A DNA stretch of 64,000 bases from Reticulitermes speratus (lineage: Eukaryota; Arthropoda; Insecta; Blattodea; Rhinotermitidae): the NCBI GenBank assembly GCA_021186555.1, contig JAJKFL010000002.1, forward strand, positions 33,480,631 through 33,544,630, given 5' to 3'. Every line of letters begins with the position of its first letter. Position 1 is the stretch's first letter. Positions 24,131-33,715 of this stretch are shown in pieces. The notes beneath the pieces are model-generated. The model worked only from the letters and a program-made list of their open reading frames with translations, had not been told where the DNA came from and made no database searches. Made by a program: the position numbers and the translations under genes.

Positions 24131-24764
24131 CGGCGGAAGCCTGAAATAACGCTTCAGTTCGGAAACTTAAGTGTGGATGCTAAGGTAATAAAAATTATAT
24201 TGAATGCATTTCAGTTTCTAAAATAGTCATATCATACCTCACGGTCAATATACAGCTGTGAGTTATGAACGTTCACAGAAGACAGCAGTGACTTTTTGCT
24301 ACAGTAAGCACGGTTCCGCTACACACAGTTTGAGAATAGATATTGTACGTGTTAGTTATGCGGAGGCTTCTTAGATGTTAAGATATGTTTCGTATTAATT
24401 TCAAAGGGGTGCAGCAGTATTGGCACACATTCAGTGTAAATACAAACCTACGCCATTTCGCTGATGACGTGAAATAATTGCCAGTTACTTATATGTGTAA
24501 ATGTCGTGTTTAGGATTGCCAAATGTGACTCTGGTGAAGCCAATAACGATGTGTGGTGTGTAGCGCAAGGAGAGTCTGCGACTCAGCTCTGGCGTGGACC
24601 TCAACGAGTGGTGGGCTGCAGAGGGAAGGTAAGAAGACTGTATTATGTTGCTACTTCTGTTTCGAGTAAATTGGTTTAAAGTTTGCTTAAGACCTTATGC
24701 ACGTGTCTGTTGGTATTATTCCAACATGAAATATTTGTATAATTGATGTGATAAGTCGTGTTAC

Positions 24765-25063
24765 TATGAAAGTAAAGGTAACACCGTAACGTGCCATGAC
24801 TGGCACAGAGAGGGAGTAGAGGTATAGCTCTACTCACGCTTAACCCCGGCGCTAAACGAGGGTGGCTGGTCAACGCCACGCCCCGGCCACTTCACCTAGA
24901 GAGGGAGACCCGGTACACACTGTAGAGGGGGCTGGGTGGGCCTCAAGGCCGGTCTGGATAGATATGGAGAAAAGAAAAATTACTTGCCCCTACCGGGGCT
25001 CGAATTTCGGACTGCCCAGCTCTTAGCGAGTCGCTATACCGACTACGCTGTCATGGCACATTT
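24765..25063 (-). mobile_element. tRNA-derived SINE (family B)
   Basis: The minus strand starts with a head reading ATGACAGCGTAGTCGGTATA and a B-box-like AATTCGAGCCCCG. The body follows with CCGGCCTTGAGGCCCACCCA and GGCCGGGGCGTGGCGTTGAC, and it ends with the AGCTATACCTCTACTCCCTC segment and a GTTACCTTTAC end at 24765. It is one of the longest copies of the family here. Confidence 0.72.
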
Positions 25064-25147
25064 ACTATGAAAGTGGTACTTTGAAATTATGATCTTCCAT
25101 TATCCGGAGACGAACTGTTACCGAATAAGCAGTTCCAAATCCCACAA

Positions 25148-25535
25148 ATTGCCTTTTTAGGCACGTTCACAAAAGTGCGAAAAGCGACTATTAGCTTCGT
25201 CATGTCCGTCTGTCTGCCCTCGACTCCCACTGGCCGGATTTTTAAAATGAAATCTGATACTTGGGGATTTATCGAAAATCTCTTGAGAAAATTCAAGTTT
25301 GATTAAAATCTGACAAGAATAACGGGTCCCAGACAAAGTTGTAGCGAAAATAAAAATACAGATTTTATGTTCAGTAACTTTTTTCCCCCAAAAATCGTGC
25401 CATTTATGAGATGATGTGGAAGAATAGAGTAGAGGCAGACAGGCCATAGATGACAGTATAATACAGCTTAGAGTGTGATTTGCACGCCGGATAAATAAGG
25501 CAAGGCTACAGACACACACTCATAATGTTTAATAC
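25148..25535 (-). repeat. Dispersed repeat R1, minus orientation
   Basis: Reverse-complement counterpart of 9558-10028, sharing CTCATAAATGGCACGATTTT, AAACTTGAATTTTCTCAAG and GCTAATAGTCGCTTTTCGCA. The repeated GACAG block is contracted to CAGACAGACGGACATGACGA. Confidence 0.7.
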
Positions 25536-26113
25536 TTATTGCTTCATAATTGATTAATTCCGACTGGTGTTGTAAAATGTTTGAGGGCAACGCTAAAAAA
25601 ACAGAGAAACTGTGCAACGACTTAACTGTCATTACGATCTGTTACATTACATTACATTACATTACAAACTGTACGTCTAAAGAAGGCCATGGACAAACGA
25701 ACATTCTTTTGTTTCATTGCGGCCTTTATATGTAATGCGTGAAGAAAGTGCAAATTATTTGGAATATAATTTCTTTTAAAGCTGATAGGTATAATTTGCA
25801 TAATTCTGGTGCCTGCTAATTTAAATTGTGAGTTAACAGATATATTAATGTTAATTTATACAAGACTATATGGCCAACTGTGGTTAGTGTGTTGTAATTT
25901 CATTAACCCCTCGATATTACTAGGAAATGACACCGGAGTTATTCACCTGGACATCTTGAATCGATTAGTCAGCTGTAGCATATGGAGATGTAGGATAGAT
26001 AGATAGATGATGATTATAAATATACCTACAAATTATCTACGAAGGATTGTTTGTAAGTGAAGAATTGCAAAATATTTCGACGGGGTGAAACTTTTGAGGT
26101 TAGAATGATAAAT

Positions 26114-26115
<2 letters not shown>

Positions 26116-26150
<35 letters not shown>

Positions 26151-26164
26151 ACAAACACACACAA
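26116..26164 (+). repeat. (CA)n microsatellite
   Basis: About 14 uninterrupted CA units followed by interrupted ones. Confidence 0.95.
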
Positions 26165-26552
26165 AATCAACGTAGATATACAAATAATAAAAGGAAGGTA
26201 TGTTTTACTTTACTACACGAAATTAGTTGTTATTATAGTGTTATAAAGACTTTTGAGAAGTGACCCTTAGGCCTAAGTGACCTCCAGATCACGAGGAAGC
26301 AACCCCCAGTGGCTCGGGAATTGGGAAAAGGTATTTGAAGACAAATGAAATATGTACCCTCAGTTCGTACCTCAGAAGACACCTACAGTGGCTGTGAATA
26401 AGAAATGCTGTGTGTGTAGGCAACGTAACAGCGAAAATGTGTGTCAGTTTTTGCAAACTGCAGGATTGACAGTGTATAGTGTGCAGATGGACAAGTTCCA
26501 GGCGCTACAAACGATCTAGTGGGAGGTGTAAGTTTTACATATCTTTCCATTT

Positions 26553-26790
26553 TAGGCGCGTTCGCATAGTCGCAAAACGCTCCTATTCGTTTCGTGTCCG
26601 TCCGTCAGCATGCACCAGCGCGGCTGCGACTGGACGGACTGCCTTGAAATTTTATATTCGGGACTTCAATAAAATCTGTCGAGATTATCGAAATGTGGTT
26701 AAAGTCGGGCAAAGATATCGGGCACTTTACGTAAAGACCTCAGCAAGTTTTATTGTTGCCGGCGACATTATATCGCCTTAAAATCGCTCT
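26553..26790 (-). repeat. Diverged copy of repeat R1
   Basis: The + strand text TTTAGGCGCGTTCGCATAGT and GCTCCTATTCGTTTCGTGTC then CCGTCCGTC parallels the minus-oriented end of R1 at 25148. The remainder is too diverged to align reliably by eye. Confidence 0.45.
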
Positions 26791-27137
26791 CTTCGAGTGA
26801 AATGGTATCAGGCTGTTAGGATAGCCGGGAGTTATAAATGTTACGCGAACGCGCCACAATATTTCGTTATACGTACATTGCCGATATTGTTTAAATGTGG
26901 CACCGAACATGGACTTCATATTCAAAGATTCCCGTTGTTAAATCTAGGCACTGGAACTGGCTTATAATTCTATACCATCGGCATATAGAATTGTGATTTA
27001 TGTTAAACGTAAAAACGTTAATATGCTTATACTGTCTCTGAAGTTTCAAGCGTTTTGACAATTTTTACATTGAGATACAACAAATATTTAAAAAGTGCGA
27101 CATATTTCCCAAGCAGACAATTTTGCCGATTGAAGTA

Positions 27138-27616
27138 CTGTAGACCCTCGATTGAACGGACGTTTTATATACGGATTTCGGAAATAACGGACGAAATCTG
27201 TTGGTTCCGAAATTTTCGTCCGCAATGGGAATATGTTAAATTAGCGGTCTTGAGTGTTAATTAGCGAAGTGGCTGCTAGGTGGCGGACATGGACGCGCGC
27301 TCAGTCTCTGGGGTGGAGGTAGCAGTGTATTGCTGTTTTGATAACTTGCATCGTGGATTTATTATATTTATTTGAAATTTATTAAATTCCAATTAACATT
27401 CACTAAAAGGTTAATTATATTTGTGTACAGTTTTATGTGTATGCATTAGTGTTTATATATATAGTACTGTATTACTGGTTTGGCGACTTTTAAGGCTATA
27501 TGTATATATATATATAAATATACATACATATATACACATAATTCGGAAGTACCGGACAATCGGCATTATCGGACCACCAACTCCCGCTATTAGTCCGTTC
27601 ATTCGAGTATCTACAG
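27138..27616. mobile_element. pogo/Tigger-type MITE
   Basis: Inverted ends CTGTAGACCCTCGATTGAAC (left) and GTTCATTCGAGTATCTACAG (right) bound a 479-bp element. Flanking TA dinucleotides (27136-27137 and 27617-27618) fit the Tc1/mariner-superfamily target duplication. The terminal sequence resembles the 'ACAGTAGACCCTCG' ends of pogo-like elements. Inside are a (TA)n run and no transposase. It lies 150 bp before the first recognised exon of the receptor-like gene. Confidence 0.75.
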
Positions 27617-27766
27617 TATTATTCAGCCTGTAAGATTAAACACGTTTTCTAAATCCATGTTTCTATGAAATGCCCAGTGTGAGTCAAATATGGCGAAAAA
27701 TCCATATCTTCACTGTTACATGCAATAATCGCTGTTCTAATTTCAATACTCACTTTCTGTCCTCAG

Positions 27767-27904
27767 CGCCATATTTTACTGGAGATACAAGTGCCCTGGA
27801 CTGTAACTTAATGAAGCCAGAGAGTTGTACAGGATGGGAAGGTCTGGCAGTAACATCAAGTTTAGAACACGATGTGCCTCCTCTGTTCGACTACCGCTGG
27901 ACCA
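27767..27904 (+). CDS. Receptor-like gene, first recognised exon (N-terminal Cys segment)
   Basis: Acceptor CACTTTCTGTCCTCAG and donor ACCA|GTAAGT bound a 138-base exon that enters and leaves in phase 1. It reads PYFTGDTSALDCNLMKPESC then TGWEGLAVTSSLEHDVPPLF and DYRW. The peptide has two cysteines and no membrane segment. It should follow a signal-peptide exon upstream, which I could not locate. Its last base joins exon 30099-30388 in matching phase to give an Asn codon. The product is inferred to be an extracellular protein. A 183-bp MITE sits 257 bp after the donor. Coding call rests on splice signals, phase agreement and the downstream domain. Confidence 0.7.
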
Positions 27905-28161
27905 GTAAGTACCTGTGGCGGGGTTGTGTGTGTTTCACAAAGTGTAGCATTACTGGAACGTTTGCTGTGTTGCATACAGATTTTCATTTTGGTAAACGTT
28001 AAAGTTTTTATTCTCTCGTGAATAGCGTGAAATATACTTCGCGGCCGAGCGAGTGGACACAAGCATGGACGGACATAAAGCGTAGCAGGAATTCGTATTT
28101 AGACTTTTATGCAAAGTACTACAAGTATTTATATTCGGCCGATCTTTTGAAGTTTGAAGTA

Positions 28162-28344
28162 GAGTCGAACTCGGTTATAACGTCAAGAAAAGGACCGAAT
28201 ATTTTGTGTCGTTATAAACGAATGTTGTTATAACCGAGGAGTATACTGTCGTGGTTAAATTGAGGAATTAATTGGTACCACAGAATATCTGACGCTATAG
28301 ACGAAGTGTGTATAAACCGATGTCGTTATAACCGGGTTCGACTG
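28162..28344. mobile_element. Short Tc1/mariner-type MITE
   Basis: Inverted ends AGTCGAACTCGGTTATAACG and CGTTATAACCGGGTTCGACT (one mismatch) bound a 183-bp element. TA dinucleotides flank both sides (28160-28161, 28345-28346). An internal inverted GTTATAACCGAGGAGTATAC segment repeats the terminal sequence. It has no coding capacity and lies in the intron after the exon at 27767. Confidence 0.78.
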
Positions 28345-28916
28345 TACTTCCCTAAATTTATGCCGTGACTGAGCGTTAAGTATACGCAAAATCATTCCAG
28401 CTTTTCTGGAGTTAAGAGATGAGACAGCATAAGGATTACTGCAGTTTAATTGCCTTGCAAACCGTGTATTTTGAGATACGTCTAAAAATTTACGCAATAT
28501 AAAGTGTGTTACGTGTTTCTGTGCAACTTCTGATGGAAATTTTATTCGCACCGAAAAATATTCAGAAAATTACCCTCGAGATGCGGGCAGCAAAGGTTGT
28601 AGGTCGTTACATAATGTGTTCATTGTTTTCGTCACGCTTTAACCAAAACTGTAATTTCTCAACAAATCTTGGTGAAACTCGTCCAGCATGAAATTTCATG
28701 AAAATCCATGTGCACGGCTTTCGTGTTGTTACAGGTCACAGTTTTACAACTTTATTTGCAAGCACTCAAAAATTGAGCCACCTAAATTTCTGAAGGCTTC
28801 TGATGTGAATTTAGCTACAAAGTTCGAGATAGAGTTGTGCTTAATGAAAGTGTGTTTTTTTTCACGCAGGAATTTTGAAGTAAATTTGTTATTATTATTA
28901 TTATTGTTAAACTGTG

Positions 28917-29172
28917 CCGATCCCAGTGACCTCACGGTCTAAGGCGTGGGTCTGCGGCCGCTTGGTTTCTGGTATTGCGGGTTCGAATCCCGCCGGGGGC
29001 ATGGATGTTTGTCTCTTGTGAGTGTTGTGTGTTGTCAGGTAGAGATCTCTGCGACGGGCCGATCCCTCGTCCAGAGGAGTCCTGCCGATTGTGGTGTGCA
29101 TGTGTGTGTGATCTCGAAAGCCTTAACAATGATCGCCCTAGGCCCGGATAGGGCTTTGAAACGCAGAAAAAA
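28917..29172 (+). mobile_element. tRNA-derived SINE (family D), copy 2
   Basis: The head GATCCCAGTGACCTCACGGT is partly altered in the A-box. The B-box GGGTTCGAATCCC is perfect. The body CATGGATGTTTGTCTCTTGT and CGTCCAGAGGAGTCCTGCCG agrees closely with copy 1, and it ends in an A run (GCAGAAAAAAAAAC). It lies in the intron between the first two recognised exons. Confidence 0.87.
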
Positions 29173-29419
29173 AAACTATTAAACTGTTCCCTCAGAGCAC
29201 TTGTAATTAGCTACCAGATTATGCAGTGTTACGAAAAAAACAATCTGCTTGACTCTTGAACTTGAAGGCACTGCTTACCGAAAGACAAAGCATTTTGCAC
29301 CAGAAGGCTCGATTCCTCTTCCTCAATATTTCCTTGGACACACTAGTACGGATTTTGTTAATTTCATTCCACCCTTCCTTTATGCCAAAATCTCAACGTC
29401 GCATAGATTCACTTCATGT

Positions 29420-29422
<3 letters not shown>

Positions 29423-29459
<37 letters not shown>
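29423..29459 (+). repeat. (AT)n microsatellite
   Basis: About 18 AT units, intronic. Confidence 0.95.
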
Positions 29460-29462
<3 letters not shown>

Positions 29463-30098
29463 TCTTGACTGTATATCTGGGTTTCTTGCTAAGCATTTTT
29501 AAGTTCTATTCTCTAATTTTACTCGCGAATACTTTATTTCCTCTGCCACATCTTTTGTTTGTTCAATCATTGCCCATTTGTAATTTTCAATTTGTCTCGT
29601 ATCCTAAATATTATCTAGTACTCTAGGTTTATCTAACGTATGCATCAAGTTCCCAACTCTGCAATATTTTGCAACTTGCTTTACCTGTCTCCGCAAACCA
29701 TTACGACGAACTACCAAGATTTTGCTAACTGTAATATGAAATATATAATTAAAAAAATTTGCCTACTCTTCACTTGTTGTACCATTCTGGCCTTTCCAGA
29801 ATACTGTTAACTATGCCGCTACTGGACAACCATACATGTTGTTCCTGTAAAGTAGGGTGGTTTGTATGCTTACCACCAGATTTAACATTCAGAAATTCCA
29901 CGTTCTGCCCAATAATGTACACGTATTTAGGCTACGTGTTTCCTCTGATCTAAGAATCGAATTTTTAGTGAGGGTTTAGCTGAAGTTTACACTGTGCATA
30001 TTGTCAGTCCGTGTTTCTTGATGGTTTTTAGTAATTAAATAAATAGTTGCGGTACTTGTCGCACCACAGGACATTTATTAATAAACATTTCCTTTCAG

Positions 30099-30388
30099 AC
30101 TTGCCTCTCATTCAGACCAACGGACAGTATGAATTTCATGATCACAATAACGTTCGCCTTCCAAAAGAAAGACCGTACTGGAACGTAACTGTGTCAGTGA
30201 CGGCAGAACATGAGGCATATATTGTGCTGTGTGAGGGTCGGGATCCGTTCAGCTCAGCGTGTTACTGGATTATACTCGGAGGATGGTATAGTCAGGGTGA
30301 CAGATGTGTGATCAGAAGATGTCCTGATGGTGTCAACAGAGTTGGTTATCCCAAAGAACCATGCAAGACACCAGTAGACACGAACTAT
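30099..30388 (+). CDS. Receptor-like gene, exon encoding the Methyltransf_FA domain
   Basis: Acceptor AACATTTCCTTTCAG and donor AACTAT|GTGAGT bound a 290-base exon, phase 1 in and phase 0 out. It reads YEFHDHNNVRLPKERPYWNV, TVSVTAEHEAYIVLCEGRDP, CYWIILGGWYSQGDRCVIRR and CPDGV. The W-x-V-x-V-x-A-x-H-x-A...L pattern followed by YWIILGGW and C-VIRR is characteristic of the Methyltransf_FA (farnesoic acid O-methyltransferase-like) domain. Despite the name, this fold is treated as a lectin-like, extracellular recognition module in multidomain animal proteins. Four cysteines fit disulphide bonding outside the cell. The next exon joins in phase 0 and continues the domain ([14 protein letters not shown]). 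Confidence 0.88.
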
Positions 30389-32160
30389 GTGAGTATTAAT
30401 ACAAAGCGTGAGTTAATGTGTGGAACTGTCTCTGTTTCTGCACCTGGTGGCTACAGACAGAAATGTTGCTCAGTGTCTGTAATAGCCACGTTAATTCAAG
30501 CAGTTTATTGAGTTATTTGTCAGCAAAACTCATTGTTGTGCTAATAGGCCAATGTCAGTGAACATACCCTGCCCTTTTGAAGAGGATCATTCATGTCTTA
30601 TTGTAGCTAAATAATAGATGAAATTACACAGAGTTGGATCACATAAACAAACCACAGTTCTGAGTCTGTCCTATACTTTCATCTCCGGTAATCCTTTGCC
30701 CTTCGAAACCATTGTGTCTTTGTTGAGATTTCACTTACTGAAGCACCGCAAAGCCACTGCCGCCCGATGTAGGTTTGAAAACAAGATTACTGCCTTCTGG
30801 TATATGAGGCTGTCTTGCCTGCTATAGACTTACCAACCGAAGTGTTTAACATTCATTAGTAAAGGGGCGTACCAGATTCAAGTCTCTTGTGAAAACAGAT
30901 CATGATTATGTTTTCGTGGTTTTCCTCAGCCATTCCAAGCAAGTGCCAGGACATTACTGCAATTTAAGCCATTACCATTTCCTTGTTTGTAAGTTTCGTC
31001 CCAATGTTCATAAAACGTTCTGTCACTCTACACCGATCTCAGCAACTTAATAGGGTCGTGAAGTAAGCCAAGAATAAGCACCTGTACTTAAGTAGGCCTG
31101 GTTGTGATGAATGTTGTCGCTAGTTGTAACATATCACTACAGAGTATTTGTATAGAGGCATGAGGCCATTCGTGTTAATCGTAACCTAAAATAATTAATG
31201 TCGGTAGCTCTGATGTTTCTGTTTTGTCAAGTTGCAACTGAAAGTATTAACATAATTGTAAGCATTATTTAACTAAGAATTTTCGAAAGGGTAGTTTAGT
31301 TAGTTTAGTATGAGGATTTCCTTTTAATCAATAAGTGATTTAACCTACCCTGCAGGCTGAGACATTAATTTCTTTCGACTTTTTAATACTCAAGTACGAG
31401 ACTACACGGCGTCATAACCGAGAGACCACGATGTAAGTATTAGTTTTGTTTTTTTTACAGAATATCTCCAGACAGTCACTGTACTTGGAGCGAATTTTTC
31501 AAAATAGGATGCTGGTAATTAGTGAACTTTTCCAGGAACCAGAAACAAAAACTCTAATTACAGTTTTAATGACAAATTAATTCTTAATCTGAAGGCAGCG
31601 TAACCGAGAAATAGCGTGGAGCTCAAGGCTTTGTGGGTAACTGTTAGTGACCTCTGGTGCAGACAATGAAAGGCGCTCACTTGTTCTTTTCTGAAGTACT
31701 GACATACGGAAGTTGTGTTAAGATAAGGTAATAAGAAGAATGCAATAATTCTGATCGTGTCTTTTCGCTTTGTCTTTTTTTTAATCCTGACGATTTTGGG
31801 GTTCCACGGAAGACACAAAATGCATTGCTTCAATAGAAGTCCAAGTAATTCGAACAGCTACGCTGCCTGTGCGGAAATTTAGGATTTCTCAAACTGTTTT
31901 CAGGAAACTGGTTCCTTTATTAGATTGACTAATTTAATTGGAACTTGGAACTCGGAATTAGGCCAAATTTTATGAAGACAAATTTATCGTTTGCACGAAT
32001 ACGATGAATTACGTGGCTTTGCAAAGAGTACAGTTTTGATCCTCTTTATGGATGATTTCGTTAATCCAGGAGAAAAACTGCCGAACTATAAAACTGACTG
32101 GCTCACGTTTTACATTTTGTGTGATGTTTTGTTTTGTTGCCGACTTTCTCCTCTCTTCAT
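30389..32160 (+). other. Intron sequence without further features
   Basis: Between the exon ending at 30388 and the Jockey element I see no exon with proper splice sites, no SINE and no inverted repeat. This is part of a roughly 11.2-kb intron that continues to 41580. Confidence 0.5.
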
Positions 32161-32162
32161 GA

Positions 32163-32172
32163 GGTGTGGGAT
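32163..32172 (+). repeat. Left target-site duplication of the Jockey-type LINE
   Basis: GGTGTGGGAT is repeated right after the element's poly(A) tail at 37209-37218. Confidence 0.75.
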
Positions 32173-32178
32173 GCAAGC

Positions 32179-32212
32179 AGTTTGTGTTGAGCAGCGATAC
32201 CAGTCGGACGTG
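32179..32212 (+). promoter_or_regulatory. Internal Pol II promoter of the LINE (Inr plus DPE)
   Basis: The start region GCAGTTTG matches an initiator (TCAKTY-like) with A at 32179. GGACGTG begins at 32206, exactly +28 from that A. A downstream promoter element RGWYV at +28 to +33 is the known arrangement in Drosophila Jockey, I and F elements. Six bases lie between the target duplication and this A, which may be extra bases added at insertion. Confidence 0.65.
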
Positions 32213-32329
32213 CTGAGTGCTTTGTGTAAAGAGTGATAGAGTTTGTGTTGTGGATCAACGTTCCGGCTGCAATCAAGGGATTGCAAGCCGGGTTTAGTGA
32301 CTAGTAACACAGTGCGTGAGTGCAGTAAA

Positions 32330-33526
32330 ATGAGTCTTAAAGGAGTTAAACAGCAAGATTTTCGTCAAGATCAGCGGTCGAAACGCAAACGGGGTAGACA
32401 TCTTCAGGAGGGTGAGGCAAGTACCTCTTTTGAGTCACCAAATTACTTTGCTGTACTTTCGGACAGTGCATCTGATACAGAGTCTGCCGAATCGACGTTT
32501 CCGTCTCCTCCACGGAAGGAACGGATTCCACCTATTATTCTATACAGTTACCTCAACAATCATTCCCAAAGGCTCAAGGCACTAAACGACAAATTGTCTA
32601 GCCCAGTTGCCGTAAAAACAAAGTCCAATAGGCTTTTACTTTATACAAAAACTGTGGGGGAGTATGAGATTCTACTGCGGGAAGTCAAACAGGCCCAGCT
32701 GGCCTATTATACATACCCACTTCCTAATACAACTCAACCGCGTGTAGCACTAAAGGGCATTCCACCAAATGTAAGGGTGGAGGAAATTCAAGAAGAGTTG
32801 GCCCTGCGTAAACTGCATGTGGTAAAAATACGGCAGATTGTCCGTATGGAAAAACCTACGGCAAATGTACTCCATAAATATCCAGTATATATTGTCACTT
32901 TCCAGACCGGCACGGACCTACGTGAGGTCTACAAAACAACGAAGGTTTGTCATTGCATCGTGCAATGGGAAAAGTATAAAACTACAAGATTGATTCAACA
33001 ATGTTACAACTGTCAACAGTTTGGCCATGCCTCTGCATACTGCGGTCGCCCAGCCAAATGTGTCAAGTGCGACAAGGCTCATGCAACTCAAGATTGTCAA
33101 AAAACCCCGTCAGAACCACCGAAATGCGTCAACTGTGGCGGTGAACATCCCGCTAACTACTCGGGATGCCCAGAATACAGTAAGATCCTCGGCCCCAGGA
33201 ACCGTCCTAAACCCAGCCAGCACTCTCGGCCCTCACTCCAGCCTCCTACACGGTCTCAATTTCCACCCCTAAATCAGCCTCGGGTGGTACACCGACACGC
33301 ACCTACCTGGGCTCAAGTGGCGGCCCACCCTCCCGGAATTCAAGAAGATCATTCACTGCCTTCGGTGATCGAATCCATCAAGTCAATCCTTTCTTCCTTA
33401 AACTTCCAAACGATCAGTGTCGCATTGCGAGCCCTGGCAACAAGACTACATGATGCAAGAGACCAAATGGACAAAATGATGCTCCTCTTCGACACAATAA
33501 TGGCTTGCTTTACAACATCGCCATAA
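32330..33526 (+). CDS. Jockey-type LINE ORF1, nucleic-acid-binding protein with three zinc knuckles
   Basis: Open for 398 codons from ATG at 32330, the first in-frame ATG. The N-terminal third is charged and low in motifs. About residues 150-230 carry a PRE_C2HC-like region (ALKGIPPNVRVEEIQEEL, YIVTFQTGTD). Then come three knuckles: CYNCQQFGHASAYC, CVKCDKAHATQDC and CVNCGGEHPANYSGC, the CX2CX4HX4C, CX2CX3HX4C, CX2CX3HX6C series typical of Jockey and I clades. A Pro/Gln-rich linker (SQHSRPSLQPPTRSQFPPL) and a helical C-terminus follow. The product would bind LINE RNA and help target-primed reverse transcription. It stops immediately before the ORF2 frame. No internal stop, so the reading frame is intact. 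Confidence 0.9.
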   Translation: MSLKGVKQQDFRQDQRSKRKRGRHLQEGEASTSFESPNYFAVLSDSASDTESAESTFPSPPRKERIPPIILYSYLNNHSQRLKALNDKLSSPVAVKTKSNRLLLYTKTVGEYEILLREVKQAQLAYYTYPLPNTTQPRVALKGIPPNVRVEEIQEELALRKLHVVKIRQIVRMEKPTANVLHKYPVYIVTFQTGTDLREVYKTTKVCHCIVQWEKYKTTRLIQQCYNCQQFGHASAYCGRPAKCVKCDKAHATQDCQKTPSEPPKCVNCGGEHPANYSGCPEYSKILGPRNRPKPSQHSRPSLQPPTRSQFPPLNQPRVVHRHAPTWAQVAAHPPGIQEDHSLPSVIESIKSILSSLNFQTISVALRALATRLHDARDQMDKMMLLFDTIMACFTTSP

Positions 33527-33715
33527 AGCACGTTATACGTACGGAACGCAAATTCCATATCATTACGGAAAACAGAGTTACTACACTTCCTGACTGTCAA
33601 TAAGATCGATATAGCAGCCATTTGCGAGACAAAGCTTACTCACCGCCGCAAACTCTCAGTACCGGGTTACAAAGTATACCGGACGGATCGAAATCAGCAT
33701 GGAGGAGGGGTCTTA
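33527..33715 (+). pseudogene. Jockey-type LINE ORF2, first part (start of endonuclease)
   Basis: Directly after the ORF1 stop, in the same frame, the sequence reads YVRNANSISLRKTELLHFL, KIDIAAICETKLTHRRKL and YRTDRNQHGGGVL. These are the first blocks of a LINE apurinic/apyrimidinic-type endonuclease (N-x-NSI, the catalytic E of CETKL, and HGGGV). No ATG precedes this block in frame between the ORF1 stop and the endonuclease, so the start codon is undetermined. The frame is cut at GGVL by the Harbinger insertion and resumes at 34515 with LLVHTDIR. Confidence 0.8.

Noticed and set aside
28917-29000. Possible tRNA gene with perfect B-box
   Set aside because: No cloverleaf with acceptor stem; the same body and A-rich tail recur at 17605 and 52160, so it is a SINE.
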